A stretch of DNA of 64,000 nucleotides, from NCBI GenBank assembly GCA_963781595.1, contig CAWAGG010000006.1:1116001-1180000 (forward strand), written 5' to 3'. Below the pieces are notes generated by a model. That model ran no database searches and had not been told where the DNA came from. It was given only the letters and a program-made list of their open reading frames with translations. The DNA is from JBEDUK01 sp963781595 (GTDB lineage: Bacteria; Actinomycetota; UBA4738). Below are positions 1 to 9,170 of the stretch, one piece after another (within the stretch, counting starts at the first letter, position 1; each line of letters starts with the position of its first letter). Position numbers and translations under genes: made by a program.

Positions 1-354
1 CGCGAGGCACACCGTTTCGTCGTGCCGCGTCAGGAGGTCCGCGGAGACGCTCCGGAACGCGGTCACGATCGGCAGCTCAGCCGACCGCGCCGTGAGCCCG
101 ATCGCGCGGATCCCCATGTCGAACCGCCCGTCCGGGCGCCGGACGAGCCAGTCGCGCTCGACGAGCACGGCACAGATCCGATGCAGGGAGCTCTTCGGCG
201 TGGACAGCGCGGACGCGAGGTCGGACAGCGACATCGGACCGGTCCCGGCCAGCGCGTCGAGCACGGACAGCGCCGTGTGGACGCCCGGCGAGCCCGTCCG
301 GACCGGTTCCGCCCCCTGGTCCGCAGCCGGTTCCTCCGCGCGCGCCCTGGTCAC
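1..354 (-). CDS. IclR-family transcriptional regulator (C-terminus outside window)
   Basis: A DNA-binding repressor or activator of the IclR family. Only the N-terminal winged-helix part and the first part of the effector domain are inside the window. Reading from a GTG at 354, a short Ala/Glu-rich leader is followed by an HTH region (ALSVLDALAG ... LSDLASALSTPKSSLHRIC) and then RRPDGRFDMGIRAIGL, the usual IclR linker into the ligand-binding domain. A GGAGG lies 11 bases before the GTG, and no in-frame ATG was found just upstream. The gene diverges from the ABC-transporter/dehydrogenase operon that begins at 605, so it most likely regulates that operon and itself. Its ligand cannot be told from the sequence. 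Confidence 0.88.
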   Translation of the reverse strand, partial: MTRARAEEPAADQGAEPVRTGSPGVHTALSVLDALAGTGPMSLSDLASALSTPKSSLHRICAVLVERDWLVRRPDGRFDMGIRAIGLTARSAELPIVTAFRSVSADLLTRHDETVCLA

Positions 355-407
355 GGCCCGGCCCGCCTCCGTTTCGTACGTGGAACGGCATCCCTCATGG
401 CGAACGG

Positions 408-436
408 AGTCTGCAGCGAGGTGTCCGCCGTGTCAA
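408..436 (-). promoter_or_regulatory. Sigma-70-type promoter for the IclR gene
   Basis: On the minus strand a TTGACA (431-436) is followed, after exactly 17 bases, by CAGACT (408-413). This fits a housekeeping promoter with a start point near 401, giving a leader of about 47 bases before the GTG at 354. The same CAGACT box with a 17-base spacer recurs before the aromatic operon leader at 41220-41248. Confidence 0.6.
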
Positions 437-497
437 ACCGGCGATCCAGCCGGTGCGCGCCATCCATCGGAGCGGTGCGAACCGTATACCTGGTCGT

Positions 498-526
498 TTG
501 ACGGATCGCGATCGGGCGTGATACGA
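498..526 (+). promoter_or_regulatory. Possible promoter of the dpp-like/dehydrogenase operon
   Basis: TTGACG at 498-503 is followed by GATACGA around 520-526, a spacing of 16-17 bases. The -10 is a weak match, so this is tentative. Positions 355-604 contain no gene; they hold the two divergent promoters and probably the IclR operator, since GTCAAAC (432-438) and GTTTGAC (496-502) are inverted copies of each other, although both also overlap -35 boxes. Confidence 0.3.
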
Positions 527-604
527 CCGCGCATCGACCGGCGATCTGCCGGCGGAACGCCCTGGCCGAGCGTCGGGGAGGGCGGTGCGAGGAGGGGGCA
601 AGGG

Positions 605-2290
605 ATGGACAGGAACCAGGAACGGCTCGATGACATCCGGCGTGGGCGTTCGGAGGTCGAGAACCACCTGATCGACGAGCTCCGCGCCGGGAAGATCTCG
701 CGCCGCGAATTCTTCCGCCGGAGCACGGTCGTCGGGATGAGCATCCCGCTCGTCGCGTTCATCGCGGCGGCCTGCAGCTCGGACAACGGCGGGTCGACCG
801 CCACGAGCGGCGCGAGCGGGACGGGAGGCGCGATCCAGAAGGGCGGGACCGCGACCGTCTCCGAGCTGGCACCCGCCGGCGACGTGAACCCGCTGACGAC
901 CGCGGACGAGGGCGGGCTCGCCACGCTCGGGCAGGCCGGCCAGTACCTGACGTGGTCGAACAGGAACCTCGAGCTCGAGCCGGTCCTCGCGGAGAGCTGG
1001 ACGCCGAACTCCGACGCGTCGGTGTGGACGTTCACGATCCGCCAGGGCGTGACGTTCAACGACGGCACGCCGCTCACGGCGGACGACGTCGCGACGTCGC
1101 TGAAGGCGCAGTGCGATCCGAACAACAAGGGCGCGGCGCTCTCCGCCTTCGTCGGGGTGCTGGAGCCGGACGGCGTGACCGCGACGGACGCGAGCACCGT
1201 GACGTTCGAGATGGTGGCGCCGAACGGGAACTTCCCCTACATCGTCAGCTCGGACAACTACAACACGATCATCCTGCCGAAGTCGTACGACTACGCGGGC
1301 AAGTACACGGACACGTTCATCGGGACGGGGCCGTGGAAGATGCAGAGCTTCAACAGCCAGACCGGGGTGGAGTTCGTGAAGAACCCCAGCTACTGGCAGG
1401 AGGGTTTCCCGCTCCTGGACGGCTACTCGCTGAAGTACTACGCGGACCAGCAGCCGCAGATCCTCGCCCTGCAGAGCGGGACGATCGACATCATCAGCCA
1501 GTTCTCGGCCTCGACCGGACAGGCGCTGCTGACCGGCGGCAACGCGGTGAAGATCATCGCGGTGAAGTCGACCGCGCACCGCCAGGTCCACATGCGGACG
1601 GACCAGGCGCCGTTCGACAAGAAGGAGATCCGGCAAGCCCTCGCGCTGACGATGAACCGGCCCGAGCTGATCGCGGGCCTCCTGAACGGCCAGGCGGTCC
1701 TGGGGAACGACTCGCCGTTCGCGCCGCAGTACCCCTCGACCGACACCTCGGTCCCGCAGCGGGCGCAGGACCTGACGACGGCGCAGAACCTGATGTCGCA
1801 GGCGGGCGTGCCGAACGGCTTCGACGTGACGCTGTACACATGGAACGGGTTCGAGATCCCACAGCTCGCACAGCTGGTCCAGGAGGCGGCGAAGGCGATC
1901 AAGATCAACATCAAGCTGCAGGTCGACGACCCCGGCACGTACTACGGCAAGTACTGGCTCGACTCGCCGATCGGGATCACGGACTACGGGCACCGTGGCG
2001 TGCCGAACGTGGTGCTGTCCGCGCCGCTGCTGTCCACCGGAACGTGGAACGCCGCGCACTTCGCGAACTCCCAGTACGACGCGCTCGTGAAGACCTACGT
2101 CGCCGCGCTCGACGTCGACGCGCAGAAGTCGGCGGCGGGGCAGATCGAGCAGCTGCTGCTGGACGAGACCCCGATCGCGTTCTTCTACTTCTACAACCAC
2201 ATGACGGCCACCAAGCCGACGGTCGTCGGCGTCGAGACGACCGGCATGGGGCACATCCGCCTGACGAAGACCGCGTTCCTCGCGAGCTGA
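605..2290 (+). CDS. ABC transporter substrate-binding lipoprotein, family 5 (peptide/nickel type)
   Basis: The extracellular solute receptor of an SBP family 5 (DppA/OppA/NikA-like) importer. The 561-residue product starts at the ATG at 605 behind an AGGAGGGGG stretch. It has a cytoplasmic N-terminal tail, a twin-arginine-like RREFFRR (about 34-40), a hydrophobic segment and a lipobox ending at Cys57 (FIAAAC), so it is probably exported folded and lipid-anchored. A Gly/Ser-rich linker precedes the binding domain, which shows the family's VLAESWTPNSDASVWTFTIR and FNDGTPLTADDV blocks. It is the first gene of a tightly packed run to 10319. The downstream dehydrogenases and Fae homologue suggest the cargo is catabolised rather than used as a metal source; the actual ligand is unknown. 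Confidence 0.93.
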   Translation: MDRNQERLDDIRRGRSEVENHLIDELRAGKISRREFFRRSTVVGMSIPLVAFIAAACSSDNGGSTATSGASGTGGAIQKGGTATVSELAPAGDVNPLTTADEGGLATLGQAGQYLTWSNRNLELEPVLAESWTPNSDASVWTFTIRQGVTFNDGTPLTADDVATSLKAQCDPNNKGAALSAFVGVLEPDGVTATDASTVTFEMVAPNGNFPYIVSSDNYNTIILPKSYDYAGKYTDTFIGTGPWKMQSFNSQTGVEFVKNPSYWQEGFPLLDGYSLKYYADQQPQILALQSGTIDIISQFSASTGQALLTGGNAVKIIAVKSTAHRQVHMRTDQAPFDKKEIRQALALTMNRPELIAGLLNGQAVLGNDSPFAPQYPSTDTSVPQRAQDLTTAQNLMSQAGVPNGFDVTLYTWNGFEIPQLAQLVQEAAKAIKINIKLQVDDPGTYYGKYWLDSPIGITDYGHRGVPNVVLSAPLLSTGTWNAAHFANSQYDALVKTYVAALDVDAQKSAAGQIEQLLLDETPIAFFYFYNHMTATKPTVVGVETTGMGHIRLTKTAFLAS

Positions 2291-2329
2291 CGCGAGGGTT
2301 CGCCCGGACGACGGGAGGAGGGAGCGCAC

Positions 2330-3283
2330 ATGGGTCGCTTCCTCCTCCGGCGTCTCGGGCTCGCGATCCTGACGCTGTTCCTGCTGTCGATCATCGTGTT
2401 CATCGGCACCCACGTGCTCCCCGGCGACGTGGGCAAGCGCATCCTGGGGCCGTTCGCCGATCCGCGGGCCGTCGCGCAACTCGACAAGGAACTGGGGACC
2501 GACCGCCCGTTGATCGTCCAGTACGGGAGCTGGATCTCCGGCGTGTTCACCCTGAACCTCGGGAGCTCACTCGCGTTCAACCAGTCGGTGGATTCGCTCG
2601 TGTTCCCCGCGCTCGTGAACTCACTGAAGCTCGCGTTCGTCGCGTTCGTGATCGTGGTCCCGCTGGGCATCCTCGGGGGCATCGCGGCGGCGGTGAAGGT
2701 AGGACGCTTCAGGGACCGGGCGATCACGATCGGTGGCTTGGCCGGGACCGTCATCCCGGAGTTCGTGTCCGGGATCGTCCTCATCATCCTCTTCTCGATC
2801 ACGTGGAAGGTCCTCCCCCCGACCGCGCAGGCGCCGCCGGGCGCGTCGCCGCTGGTCCAGCTGAAGTACCTGCTCCTTCCCGCGCTGGCGCTCTCCACCG
2901 TGCTGTTCGGGTACATCATGCGGGTAACGCGATCGGGGATGATCGAGGCACTCGACGCGGACTACACGCGGACCGCGATCCTGAAGGGGATCACGCGTCC
3001 GACGGTGATCCGGCGCCACGTGATCCGCAACGCGTTGCTCCCGACGATCGCGGTCAGCGCCACCCAGGTCGGGTACCTGTTCGGGGGGCTCGTCACGATC
3101 GAGTTGCTGTTCAACTACAACGGGATCGGACACCTGATCTACTTCGCCGCTCAGAAGAAGGACTTTCCGCTGCTGCAGGCATCGGTGATCACCGTCGGCA
3201 TCATCTACCTGGTCGCCACGCTGATCGCCGACATCCTCTACTCGGTGGTCAACCCGAGGATCCGTCTCGCGGGCGGCGAATGA
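2330..3283 (+). CDS. ABC transporter permease, DppB type
   Basis: Inner-membrane permease of the importer, 317 residues. It starts with the DppB/OppB hallmark MGRFLLRRLGLAILTLFLLSIIVFIG, a membrane helix preceded by arginines, and carries about six helices. The EAA-type loop that contacts the ATPase is seen in DYTRTAILKGITRPTVIRRHVIRNALLP. A GGAGGAGGGAG site lies before the ATG. It follows the substrate-binding protein by 39 bases and its stop overlaps the next permease start (ATGA). Confidence 0.93.
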   Translation: MGRFLLRRLGLAILTLFLLSIIVFIGTHVLPGDVGKRILGPFADPRAVAQLDKELGTDRPLIVQYGSWISGVFTLNLGSSLAFNQSVDSLVFPALVNSLKLAFVAFVIVVPLGILGGIAAAVKVGRFRDRAITIGGLAGTVIPEFVSGIVLIILFSITWKVLPPTAQAPPGASPLVQLKYLLLPALALSTVLFGYIMRVTRSGMIEALDADYTRTAILKGITRPTVIRRHVIRNALLPTIAVSATQVGYLFGGLVTIELLFNYNGIGHLIYFAAQKKDFPLLQASVITVGIIYLVATLIADILYSVVNPRIRLAGGE

Positions 3284-4245
3284 GCGACGATCGCGATCTG
3301 GTGACGCCCAAGATCGACGGCCCTCGGCTGGAAGGGCTCGACGAGGACGCCGCCTCCGCGCAGGTCGTGGTCGGCGAGATCGCACCCGGACTCGAGCCGG
3401 TACGGAGCGGCCGGACGGTCGCGCGCCGCGAACGGATCCGCCTGCTCATGCGGTCGCCCACGTTCGTGATCGGGTCGGTCGTGGTGCTGTTCTGGGTGAC
3501 CTGCGCGATCTTCCCGCACCTGCTCGAACGCTACGACCCGATCGAGACCCACATCCTGCAGAAGTTCAAGGCGCCCTCCAGCGCCCACTGGTTCGGTACC
3601 GACGACCTGGGCCGGGACGTGTACTCGAGGGTGATCGCGGGTGCTCGCGACATCCTGATCATCGCGCCGCTCGCGACGGCGCTCGGGACCGTCGCGGGGA
3701 CCGCGGTCGGGCTGCTGGCCGGGTACCGCGGCGGCTGGCTGGACGAGAGCCTGATGCGCATCGTCGACGCGTTCCTGGCGATCCCGACGGTCATCCTGGC
3801 GACGATGGTGCTCGCAGCGACCGGCTCGTCGAGCCTCGGGGTCATGGTCGTCATCGGGCTGGTCTTCACGCCGATCATCGCCCGGACCGTTCGCGCCGCG
3901 GTCCTCGGCGAACGCGAGCTGGAGTACGTGCAGGCGGCGCAGCTCCGGCACGAGCGATCGAGCTACGTGATGTTCGTGGAGATCCTGCCGAACGTGTCGG
4001 GCCCGATCCTGGTCGAGTTCACGGTCCGGATCGGCTACGCGATCTTCGCGATCGCCTCGCTGTCGTTCCTGGGGTTCGGCATCCAGCCGCCCTCCGCCGA
4101 CTGGGGCCTCACGATCTCGCAGGAGTACGGATACCTCTCGGCGGGATTCTGGTGGCCGACCCTGTTCCCCGCGCTCGCGATCGCCTCGTTGGTGATCGCG
4201 GTGAACCTGATCTCCGACGCCGTCGCGCAGGTGCTCGAGCGGTGA
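3280..4245 (+). CDS. ABC transporter permease, DppC type
   Basis: Second inner-membrane permease, 321 residues, starting at the ATG that overlaps the previous stop (ATGA, 3280-3283). A soluble N-terminal extension of about 60 residues precedes the OppC/DppC N-terminal helix. The family block HWFGTDDLGRDVYSRVIAGAR and the EAA loop ELEYVQAAQLRHERSSYVMFVEILPN are clear. The EAA loop reads QAAQLRHE where LGAS-type residues are more usual, a small divergence. It pairs with the DppB-type permease upstream and is coupled by GTGA overlap to the fused ATPase. Confidence 0.92.
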   Translation: MSDDRDLVTPKIDGPRLEGLDEDAASAQVVVGEIAPGLEPVRSGRTVARRERIRLLMRSPTFVIGSVVVLFWVTCAIFPHLLERYDPIETHILQKFKAPSSAHWFGTDDLGRDVYSRVIAGARDILIIAPLATALGTVAGTAVGLLAGYRGGWLDESLMRIVDAFLAIPTVILATMVLAATGSSSLGVMVVIGLVFTPIIARTVRAAVLGERELEYVQAAQLRHERSSYVMFVEILPNVSGPILVEFTVRIGYAIFAIASLSFLGFGIQPPSADWGLTISQEYGYLSAGFWWPTLFPALAIASLVIAVNLISDAVAQVLER

Positions 4246-6401
4246 GCGACCCCGCCACCGTCCGCGACCGGGCGTCGGTCCCGGGATCCGTGCCGGCGCT
4301 GGAGGTCGACGACGTCCGACTGAGCTTCACGGTGCGCGGCAAGGAACGCGAGGCGATCCGCGGCGTGAGCTTCCAGGTCGACGAGGGCGAGGCCTACGGC
4401 TTGGTCGGGGAGTCCGGGTGCGGGAAGTCGACGATCGCGTTCGCCGCGATGCGCTACATGGCGCGCAACGCCAGGATCACCAGTGGCTCGATCCGGCTCG
4501 CGGGCCGCGACCTGCTCTCGATGCCGGAGTCGGACCTCCGGACGCTGCGCCAGACCTCGATCTCGATGGTCTACCAGAATCCCGGGACGGCGCTGAACCC
4601 GTCGATCCGCGTGGGCGAGCAGGTCGGCGAAGTGTTCGGCATCCTGGGTGCCCCGAAGGCGGAGACCACCGACCGGGTGCGCGAGATCCTCACCAAGGTC
4701 CAGATCGCCGACCCGGCCAGCGTGATGCGCCGATATCCCCACCAACTGTCAGGCGGCATGCAGCAGCGCGTCGTGATCGCGATGTCCCTGGCGAAGGATC
4801 CGACCCTGCTGATCCTCGACGAGCCGACCACCGGCCTCGACGCCACGGTCGAGGCCGAGGTGCTGGACCTGGTGTCGAACCTGCGCCTCGAGTTCCACAC
4901 GAGCGTGCTGTTCATCTCCCACAACCTCGGTGTCGTCGCGCGCGTGTGCGACCGGGTGGGCGTCCTCTACGCCGGGCGCATGGTCGAGGAATCCTCGACC
5001 GAGGAGTTGTTCCGCAACCCAAGGCACCCGTACACGGTCGGGCTCCTGCGCTGCATCCCGAAGTGGGGTTCGCGGAAGTCCGAAGGCACGCTGGACACGA
5101 TCCCCGGGTTCCCTCCGGCGGTCGGCGCGAACGTCCCCGCCTGCGTGTTCGCCGACCGCTGCGGCCTGGCCGAGGACATCTGCCGGACGGATGAACCAGA
5201 CCTGTTCGAGGTCGGAACGTCGCATCGGGCGCGGTGCCACTTCCACGAGCGAGCGCAGTCCCTCCCACGCAACGAGCGGGATGCGCCGGGCCGGCGGAGC
5301 GCCGCCGCGACCGCCCGCGATGCGGCCGGCGGCGATGACCGGTCGCTCGTCCGGCTCGAGTCCGTGAGCAAGACGTTCCGGCAGGAGGGTCACGATATCC
5401 GCGCGCTCGCCGACGTGTCGATCGAGATCCGCCCGGGCGAGACGGTCGGCCTCGTCGGAGAGTCCGGGAGCGGGAAGACGACCCTGGCTCGGACGCTGTT
5501 GGGCATCATCACGCCGGACGGCGGCTCGACCGTCGAGCTCGACGGCCAGCCGCTCCCGTCGCGCATCGGCAAGCGGACGCCCGACGAGATCCGCGCGCTC
5601 CAGGTCGTGTTCCAGAGTCCGGATGCGTCCCTGAACCGCCGGCACACGGTCCGGCGGATCGTCGGGCGGGCGCTCACGAAGCTGCTCGGCATGCACGGCG
5701 AGGTGCGGACGGAGCGCATCTACACGCTGACCCGTTCGGTCCGCTTGGATCGCCCGGCGCTCGACGTTCGGCCCGCGCAGCTGTCCGGGGGGCTCAAGCA
5801 GCGTGTCGCGATCGCGCGTGCGTTCGCCGGCGATCCGCGCCTGGTGCTCTGCGACGAACCGACCTCCGCGCTCGACGTCTCGGTCCAGGCCGCCATCCTG
5901 AACCTCCTGGTCCGCTTGCAGGACCAGGAGGACGTCGCGTACCTGTTCATCTCCCACGACCTGGGTGTGGTCCGCTACATCTCCGACCGGATCGCCGTGC
6001 TGTACCTCGGGCGCGTGATGGAGGTCGGCGCGGCCGACGTCGTGTTCAGCGGGCCGCACCACCCGTACACGGAGGCGCTGCTGTCGGCCGCCCCGATCTT
6101 GGAGGGCGAACGCAAGCAGCGGATCCGTCTCGAGGGCGAGATCCCCAGCGCGGCCGATCCGCCGACGGGCTGCGTGTTCCATACGCGATGCCCGCGGTTC
6201 CTCGGCGATCTCTGCGTGCAGCAGGAGCCGCCGCTGGCGGAGGTCGAACCCGGGCACTTCATGCGCTGTCACATCCCGGTCACGGAACTTCGCGCGTTGC
6301 AGGGAGTCGCATCGGCCGGCGCCGCTCCTACGGCAACGGAAGGCGGCGCCCTGTCGACGGATCCATCCGACTCGCCGTCGGGAGCGGGGTCGGGAGCGTG
6401 A
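4242..6401 (+). CDS. Fused ABC transporter ATPase (DppD-DppF in one chain)
   Basis: Both ATPase halves of the importer in one 719-residue protein, starting at the GTG of a GTGA overlap. The first nucleotide-binding domain (about 20-320) has Walker A GESGCGKST near residue 57, signature LSGGMQQR and Walker B LLILDEPTTGLD, then the oligopeptide-type C-terminal extension with several Cys. The second domain (about 365-690) has GESGSGKTT near 407, LSGGLKQR and LVLCDEPTSALD, and again an oligopeptide-type tail with Cys residues. In most dpp operons the two ATPases are separate genes; here they form a natural fusion, so one ATPase gene serves the importer. The last base of its stop is the first base of the next start. 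Confidence 0.94.
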   Translation: MSDPATVRDRASVPGSVPALEVDDVRLSFTVRGKEREAIRGVSFQVDEGEAYGLVGESGCGKSTIAFAAMRYMARNARITSGSIRLAGRDLLSMPESDLRTLRQTSISMVYQNPGTALNPSIRVGEQVGEVFGILGAPKAETTDRVREILTKVQIADPASVMRRYPHQLSGGMQQRVVIAMSLAKDPTLLILDEPTTGLDATVEAEVLDLVSNLRLEFHTSVLFISHNLGVVARVCDRVGVLYAGRMVEESSTEELFRNPRHPYTVGLLRCIPKWGSRKSEGTLDTIPGFPPAVGANVPACVFADRCGLAEDICRTDEPDLFEVGTSHRARCHFHERAQSLPRNERDAPGRRSAAATARDAAGGDDRSLVRLESVSKTFRQEGHDIRALADVSIEIRPGETVGLVGESGSGKTTLARTLLGIITPDGGSTVELDGQPLPSRIGKRTPDEIRALQVVFQSPDASLNRRHTVRRIVGRALTKLLGMHGEVRTERIYTLTRSVRLDRPALDVRPAQLSGGLKQRVAIARAFAGDPRLVLCDEPTSALDVSVQAAILNLLVRLQDQEDVAYLFISHDLGVVRYISDRIAVLYLGRVMEVGAADVVFSGPHHPYTEALLSAAPILEGERKQRIRLEGEIPSAADPPTGCVFHTRCPRFLGDLCVQQEPPLAEVEPGHFMRCHIPVTELRALQGVASAGAAPTATEGGALSTDPSDSPSGAGSGA

Positions 6402-7522
6402 TGATCCGGGCGGCGGTCCTCCCGAGGACCGGCTCGGACGTGGAGGTCACGGACCTCGACCTCGCACCGCCGGGCCCGGCCGAGGTGCTGGTCCGCCTCG
6501 GCGCGAGTGGCGTGTGCCACAGCGACCTGAACGCGATCGACGGCACCGCGGAGACCCGATGTCCGGCGGTGCTGGGACACGAGGGCGCCGGTGTGGTGGA
6601 AGCGATCGGCGACGGCGTCCGCGGTGTCAAGCCGGGCGATCACGTGGCGCTCTCCTGGATGCCGGCGTGCGGGCGATGCGAGGAGTGCGCGCGCGACCTG
6701 CCCCACCTGTGCCGCGAGGCGTGGACCGCGATGGGTCACGGCGGCTTGATGGACGGCACGCCGCGGCTCTCCCAGGACGGCGAGCCCGTGTACCACTACT
6801 CGTTCCTTTCGACGTTCGCCGAGGCCGCCGTCGTGCCGGAGCGATGCGTGGTGCCGATCCCCAGCGACGTCCCGTTCGACGTCGCGGCGCTCGTCGGCTG
6901 CGCGGTCTCGACCGGCGTCGGAGCCGTATGGCGAACCGCAGGGGTTCGGCCCGGCGATCGGGTCGCGGTGTTCGGCTGCGGGGGCGTCGGGCTCTCGGCG
7001 CTGCTCGGTGCAGCCGCGGTCGGCGCGACCCCGATCGTGGCCGTCGACCTCTCGGAGGCGAAGCTCGCGGTCGCGAAGGACCTCGGCGCGACGGAGACGG
7101 TCACCTGGCGGGACGGGGCCGAGGAGACCGCCGCGGCCGTGCGAGAGGCGACGGCCGGCGGCGTGGACTTCGCGATCGAGGCCACGGGCCGGCCCGAGGC
7201 GATGCTGGCCGCGTTCCTCTCGACCCGGAAGCGCGGCGCGGCGGTCCTGATCGGCATAACTCGCCCGGACGCCGTGATCCCGCTCCCCGCGCTGACGATC
7301 CCCCGGATGGAGCGCCGGATCCTCGGCTCCCTCTACGGCTCGGTCAGGCCCGAACGCGACTTCGGCGCGATCCTGCGCCTGTACGGCGAGGGACGGCTCC
7401 CGCTCGATCGGCTGATCTCGCACCGGCTGCCGCTCGACGGCGCGCAGGAGGCGTTGGAGCTGGTTCGAACCGGCACCGCCGTGCGGGCCGTACTGGACCT
7501 GGGGGACGGAGCGGCCGCGTGA
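6401..7522 (+). CDS. Zinc-dependent alcohol dehydrogenase (class III/NDMA-ADH-like)
   Basis: Medium-chain NAD(P)-dependent dehydrogenase of 373 residues. The catalytic-zinc region is GVCHSD (Cys about 38) and GHEGAG; the structural-zinc loop has four Cys in CGRCEECARDLPHLC; the Rossmann motif is GCGGVGL. The extended SFLSTFAEAAVVPE block and overall length fit the class III or nicotinoprotein-like subgroup. The ATG at 6401 shares one base with the previous stop; a GTG one codon earlier is an alternative. It is followed by a GTGA overlap into the Fae homologue, so its product may be an aldehyde such as formaldehyde, but this is inference from context. Confidence 0.85.
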   Translation: MIRAAVLPRTGSDVEVTDLDLAPPGPAEVLVRLGASGVCHSDLNAIDGTAETRCPAVLGHEGAGVVEAIGDGVRGVKPGDHVALSWMPACGRCEECARDLPHLCREAWTAMGHGGLMDGTPRLSQDGEPVYHYSFLSTFAEAAVVPERCVVPIPSDVPFDVAALVGCAVSTGVGAVWRTAGVRPGDRVAVFGCGGVGLSALLGAAAVGATPIVAVDLSEAKLAVAKDLGATETVTWRDGAEETAAAVREATAGGVDFAIEATGRPEAMLAAFLSTRKRGAAVLIGITRPDAVIPLPALTIPRMERRILGSLYGSVRPERDFGAILRLYGEGRLPLDRLISHRLPLDGAQEALELVRTGTAVRAVLDLGDGAAA

Positions 7523-8046
7523 GCGCCTCGCTCGATGCCCTGGACGGCCGGGTCGGCGAGGCCTGGTCCGGCGAGGTGCCGAACGGCAGCCACATCAACG
7601 TCGTGCTGGCCCGGCGGGGTTCGCCCACCGCCGCGGCCGCGGTCGGCGCGCTCGCGTCGCCCCGCCCGGGGATCCTCCCGTACCTCGCGTGCCTGTCGCC
7701 GGGCACGCTCGTTCGGCCCGTGACGATCGTGGTGAACAAGGTCCCGCTGGGCGACCCGCAGCTCGAACGGATCACGTGGGGCGCCTCGCAGCTCGGGATC
7801 GCGCAGGGCGTGTTGGACGCGGTCGCCGACGGCGTCCTCGACCCCGCCGACGCGGACGACGTCGTCGTGCTGATCGCCGTCTGGGTCGATCCGGCCGCGC
7901 ACGACGAGACGGCCGTCAAGCGCGCGAACCGCGAGGCCACCCGCGCGGCGATCGCCGACGCGGCGGTGGCGCACGACGCGGCCACGATCCAGACGCTCGC
8001 CGCCCAGCGAGAACGCGCCACGAACGGCTACTACGGGGGCGGATGA
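7519..8046 (+). CDS. fae: Formaldehyde-activating enzyme (Fae) homologue
   Basis: Fae condenses formaldehyde with tetrahydromethanopterin. The 175-residue product has the Fae layout: GSHINVVLARRGSP near the N-terminus, where His25 matches the family's conserved catalytic His; then VTIVVNKVPL; then GASQLGIAQGVLDAVADGVLDPADADDVVVLIAVWVDPAAHDE. It begins at the GTG of a GTGA overlap and ends in an ATGA overlap, so it is translationally coupled on both sides. No methanopterin-pathway gene is present in this window. It could therefore be a Fae-like protein acting on another aldehyde or another pterin. The family assignment rests on motif recall, not on a search. Confidence 0.8.
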   Translation: MSASLDALDGRVGEAWSGEVPNGSHINVVLARRGSPTAAAAVGALASPRPGILPYLACLSPGTLVRPVTIVVNKVPLGDPQLERITWGASQLGIAQGVLDAVADGVLDPADADDVVVLIAVWVDPAAHDETAVKRANREATRAAIADAAVAHDAATIQTLAAQRERATNGYYGGG

Positions 8047-9158
8047 GGATGCGGATCGAACGCATCGAGACCAGGTCCTACGTGGTCCCGCTCGACCCTC
8101 CGTTCGTCGCCGCGTGGGATCCGGTGCCGCGCGATCGCGTCGAGGAGACGGTCACGATCGTGTGCGCCGACGACGGCTCGAGCGGGGTCGCGTCCGGCGC
8201 TCCGCTCCCCGACGCCGCGGCGCTCGAAGGGCTCCTGAAGGGCGTCGACCCGATGCGAACGGAGGTCGTCCGGCGGATCTGCGAGACGGTCGACTTCCAC
8301 GGCGGCCGTCCGTGGACCGCGGAGGTCGCGGTCTGGGACCTGGTCGGCCGAGCCCTGGGCGTGCCGCTGTGGCAGCTCCTCGGCGGCAGGTCCGACTCGC
8401 TCGTCGCGTACGCCTCGACCGGCGAGCGGGTCGACGCAGACGAGCGCGTCCGCCGGGTCCAGGGGATGCGCGACGCTGGCGTGCGCGCCGTGAAGATCCG
8501 GTTCCACGACCCCGACCCGCGCCGCGACGTCGAGGTCGTCGAGCGCGTCCGCGACGCGGTGGGCTCGGACGTCGAGATCATGGTCGACGCGAACCACGGC
8601 TGGCGCATGGCCGGCGACCGCGCCGAGAGCTGGGACGTCGCGACCGCCACGCGATGCGCGCGGGCGCTCGAAGCGCTCGACGTCTACTGGCTGGAGGAAC
8701 CCCTTCCGACCAGCGACGTCGACGGGTACGCGCTGCTCAGGTCCCGGACCTCGGTCCGGCTCGCCGCGGGCGAGATGGTCCGCGGTCTGCACGAAGCCCG
8801 CGACCTGATCGTCCACGGCGGGATCGACGTCGTCCAGCCGGACGTGGTGCTGGCCGGCGGCATCGGCGGCGGCAGGCGCATCGCGGATCTGGCGGACCTC
8901 TGCGGCCGGGCGTTCTCGCCGCACACCTGGACGAACGGGCTCGGGTTGATCGCGAACCTCCATCTCGCGATGGCCGTGTCCACCGTGCCGTTCGTCGAGG
9001 TGCCGTTCGACCCGCCGGCATGGAGCGCCGAGCGCCGGGACTGGCTGCTGCCGTCGCCGGTCGCGATCGCGGCCGACGGCACGATCCGCCCACCCGACGG
9101 TCCGGGCCTCGGGGTCGACCTGGACCTGGACGCGCTCGAACGCTACCGGGTGGCCTGA
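8043..9158 (+). CDS. Enolase-superfamily enzyme, mandelate racemase/muconate lactonizing type
   Basis: A (beta/alpha)7-barrel enzyme that abstracts a proton alpha to a carboxylate; 371 residues. Metal ligands are visible in order: Asp in IMVDANHGW, Glu in YWLEEPLP, Glu in AAGEMV. A late Asp (VVQPDVV) and His (FSPHTW) resemble the Asp-His dyad of the mandelate-racemase group. The usual Lys-x-Lys at the end of the second barrel strand is Lys-Ile-Arg (VKIRF), so one of the two acid/base groups is changed. Start is the ATG of an ATGA overlap. Sitting between two dehydrogenases, it is most likely a sugar-acid dehydratase or racemase; the substrate is not predictable. Confidence 0.86.
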   Translation: MRMRIERIETRSYVVPLDPPFVAAWDPVPRDRVEETVTIVCADDGSSGVASGAPLPDAAALEGLLKGVDPMRTEVVRRICETVDFHGGRPWTAEVAVWDLVGRALGVPLWQLLGGRSDSLVAYASTGERVDADERVRRVQGMRDAGVRAVKIRFHDPDPRRDVEVVERVRDAVGSDVEIMVDANHGWRMAGDRAESWDVATATRCARALEALDVYWLEEPLPTSDVDGYALLRSRTSVRLAAGEMVRGLHEARDLIVHGGIDVVQPDVVLAGGIGGGRRIADLADLCGRAFSPHTWTNGLGLIANLHLAMAVSTVPFVEVPFDPPAWSAERRDWLLPSPVAIAADGTIRPPDGPGLGVDLDLDALERYRVA

Positions 9159-9170
9159 ACGCGAGCGCCG

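Noticed and set aside
395..2479. A 694-codon open frame antisense to the substrate-binding protein, and many similar long frames
   Set aside because: High G+C opens long antisense frames throughout. These are Arg/Pro/Gly-rich, have no family motifs, and lie over genes with clear domains.
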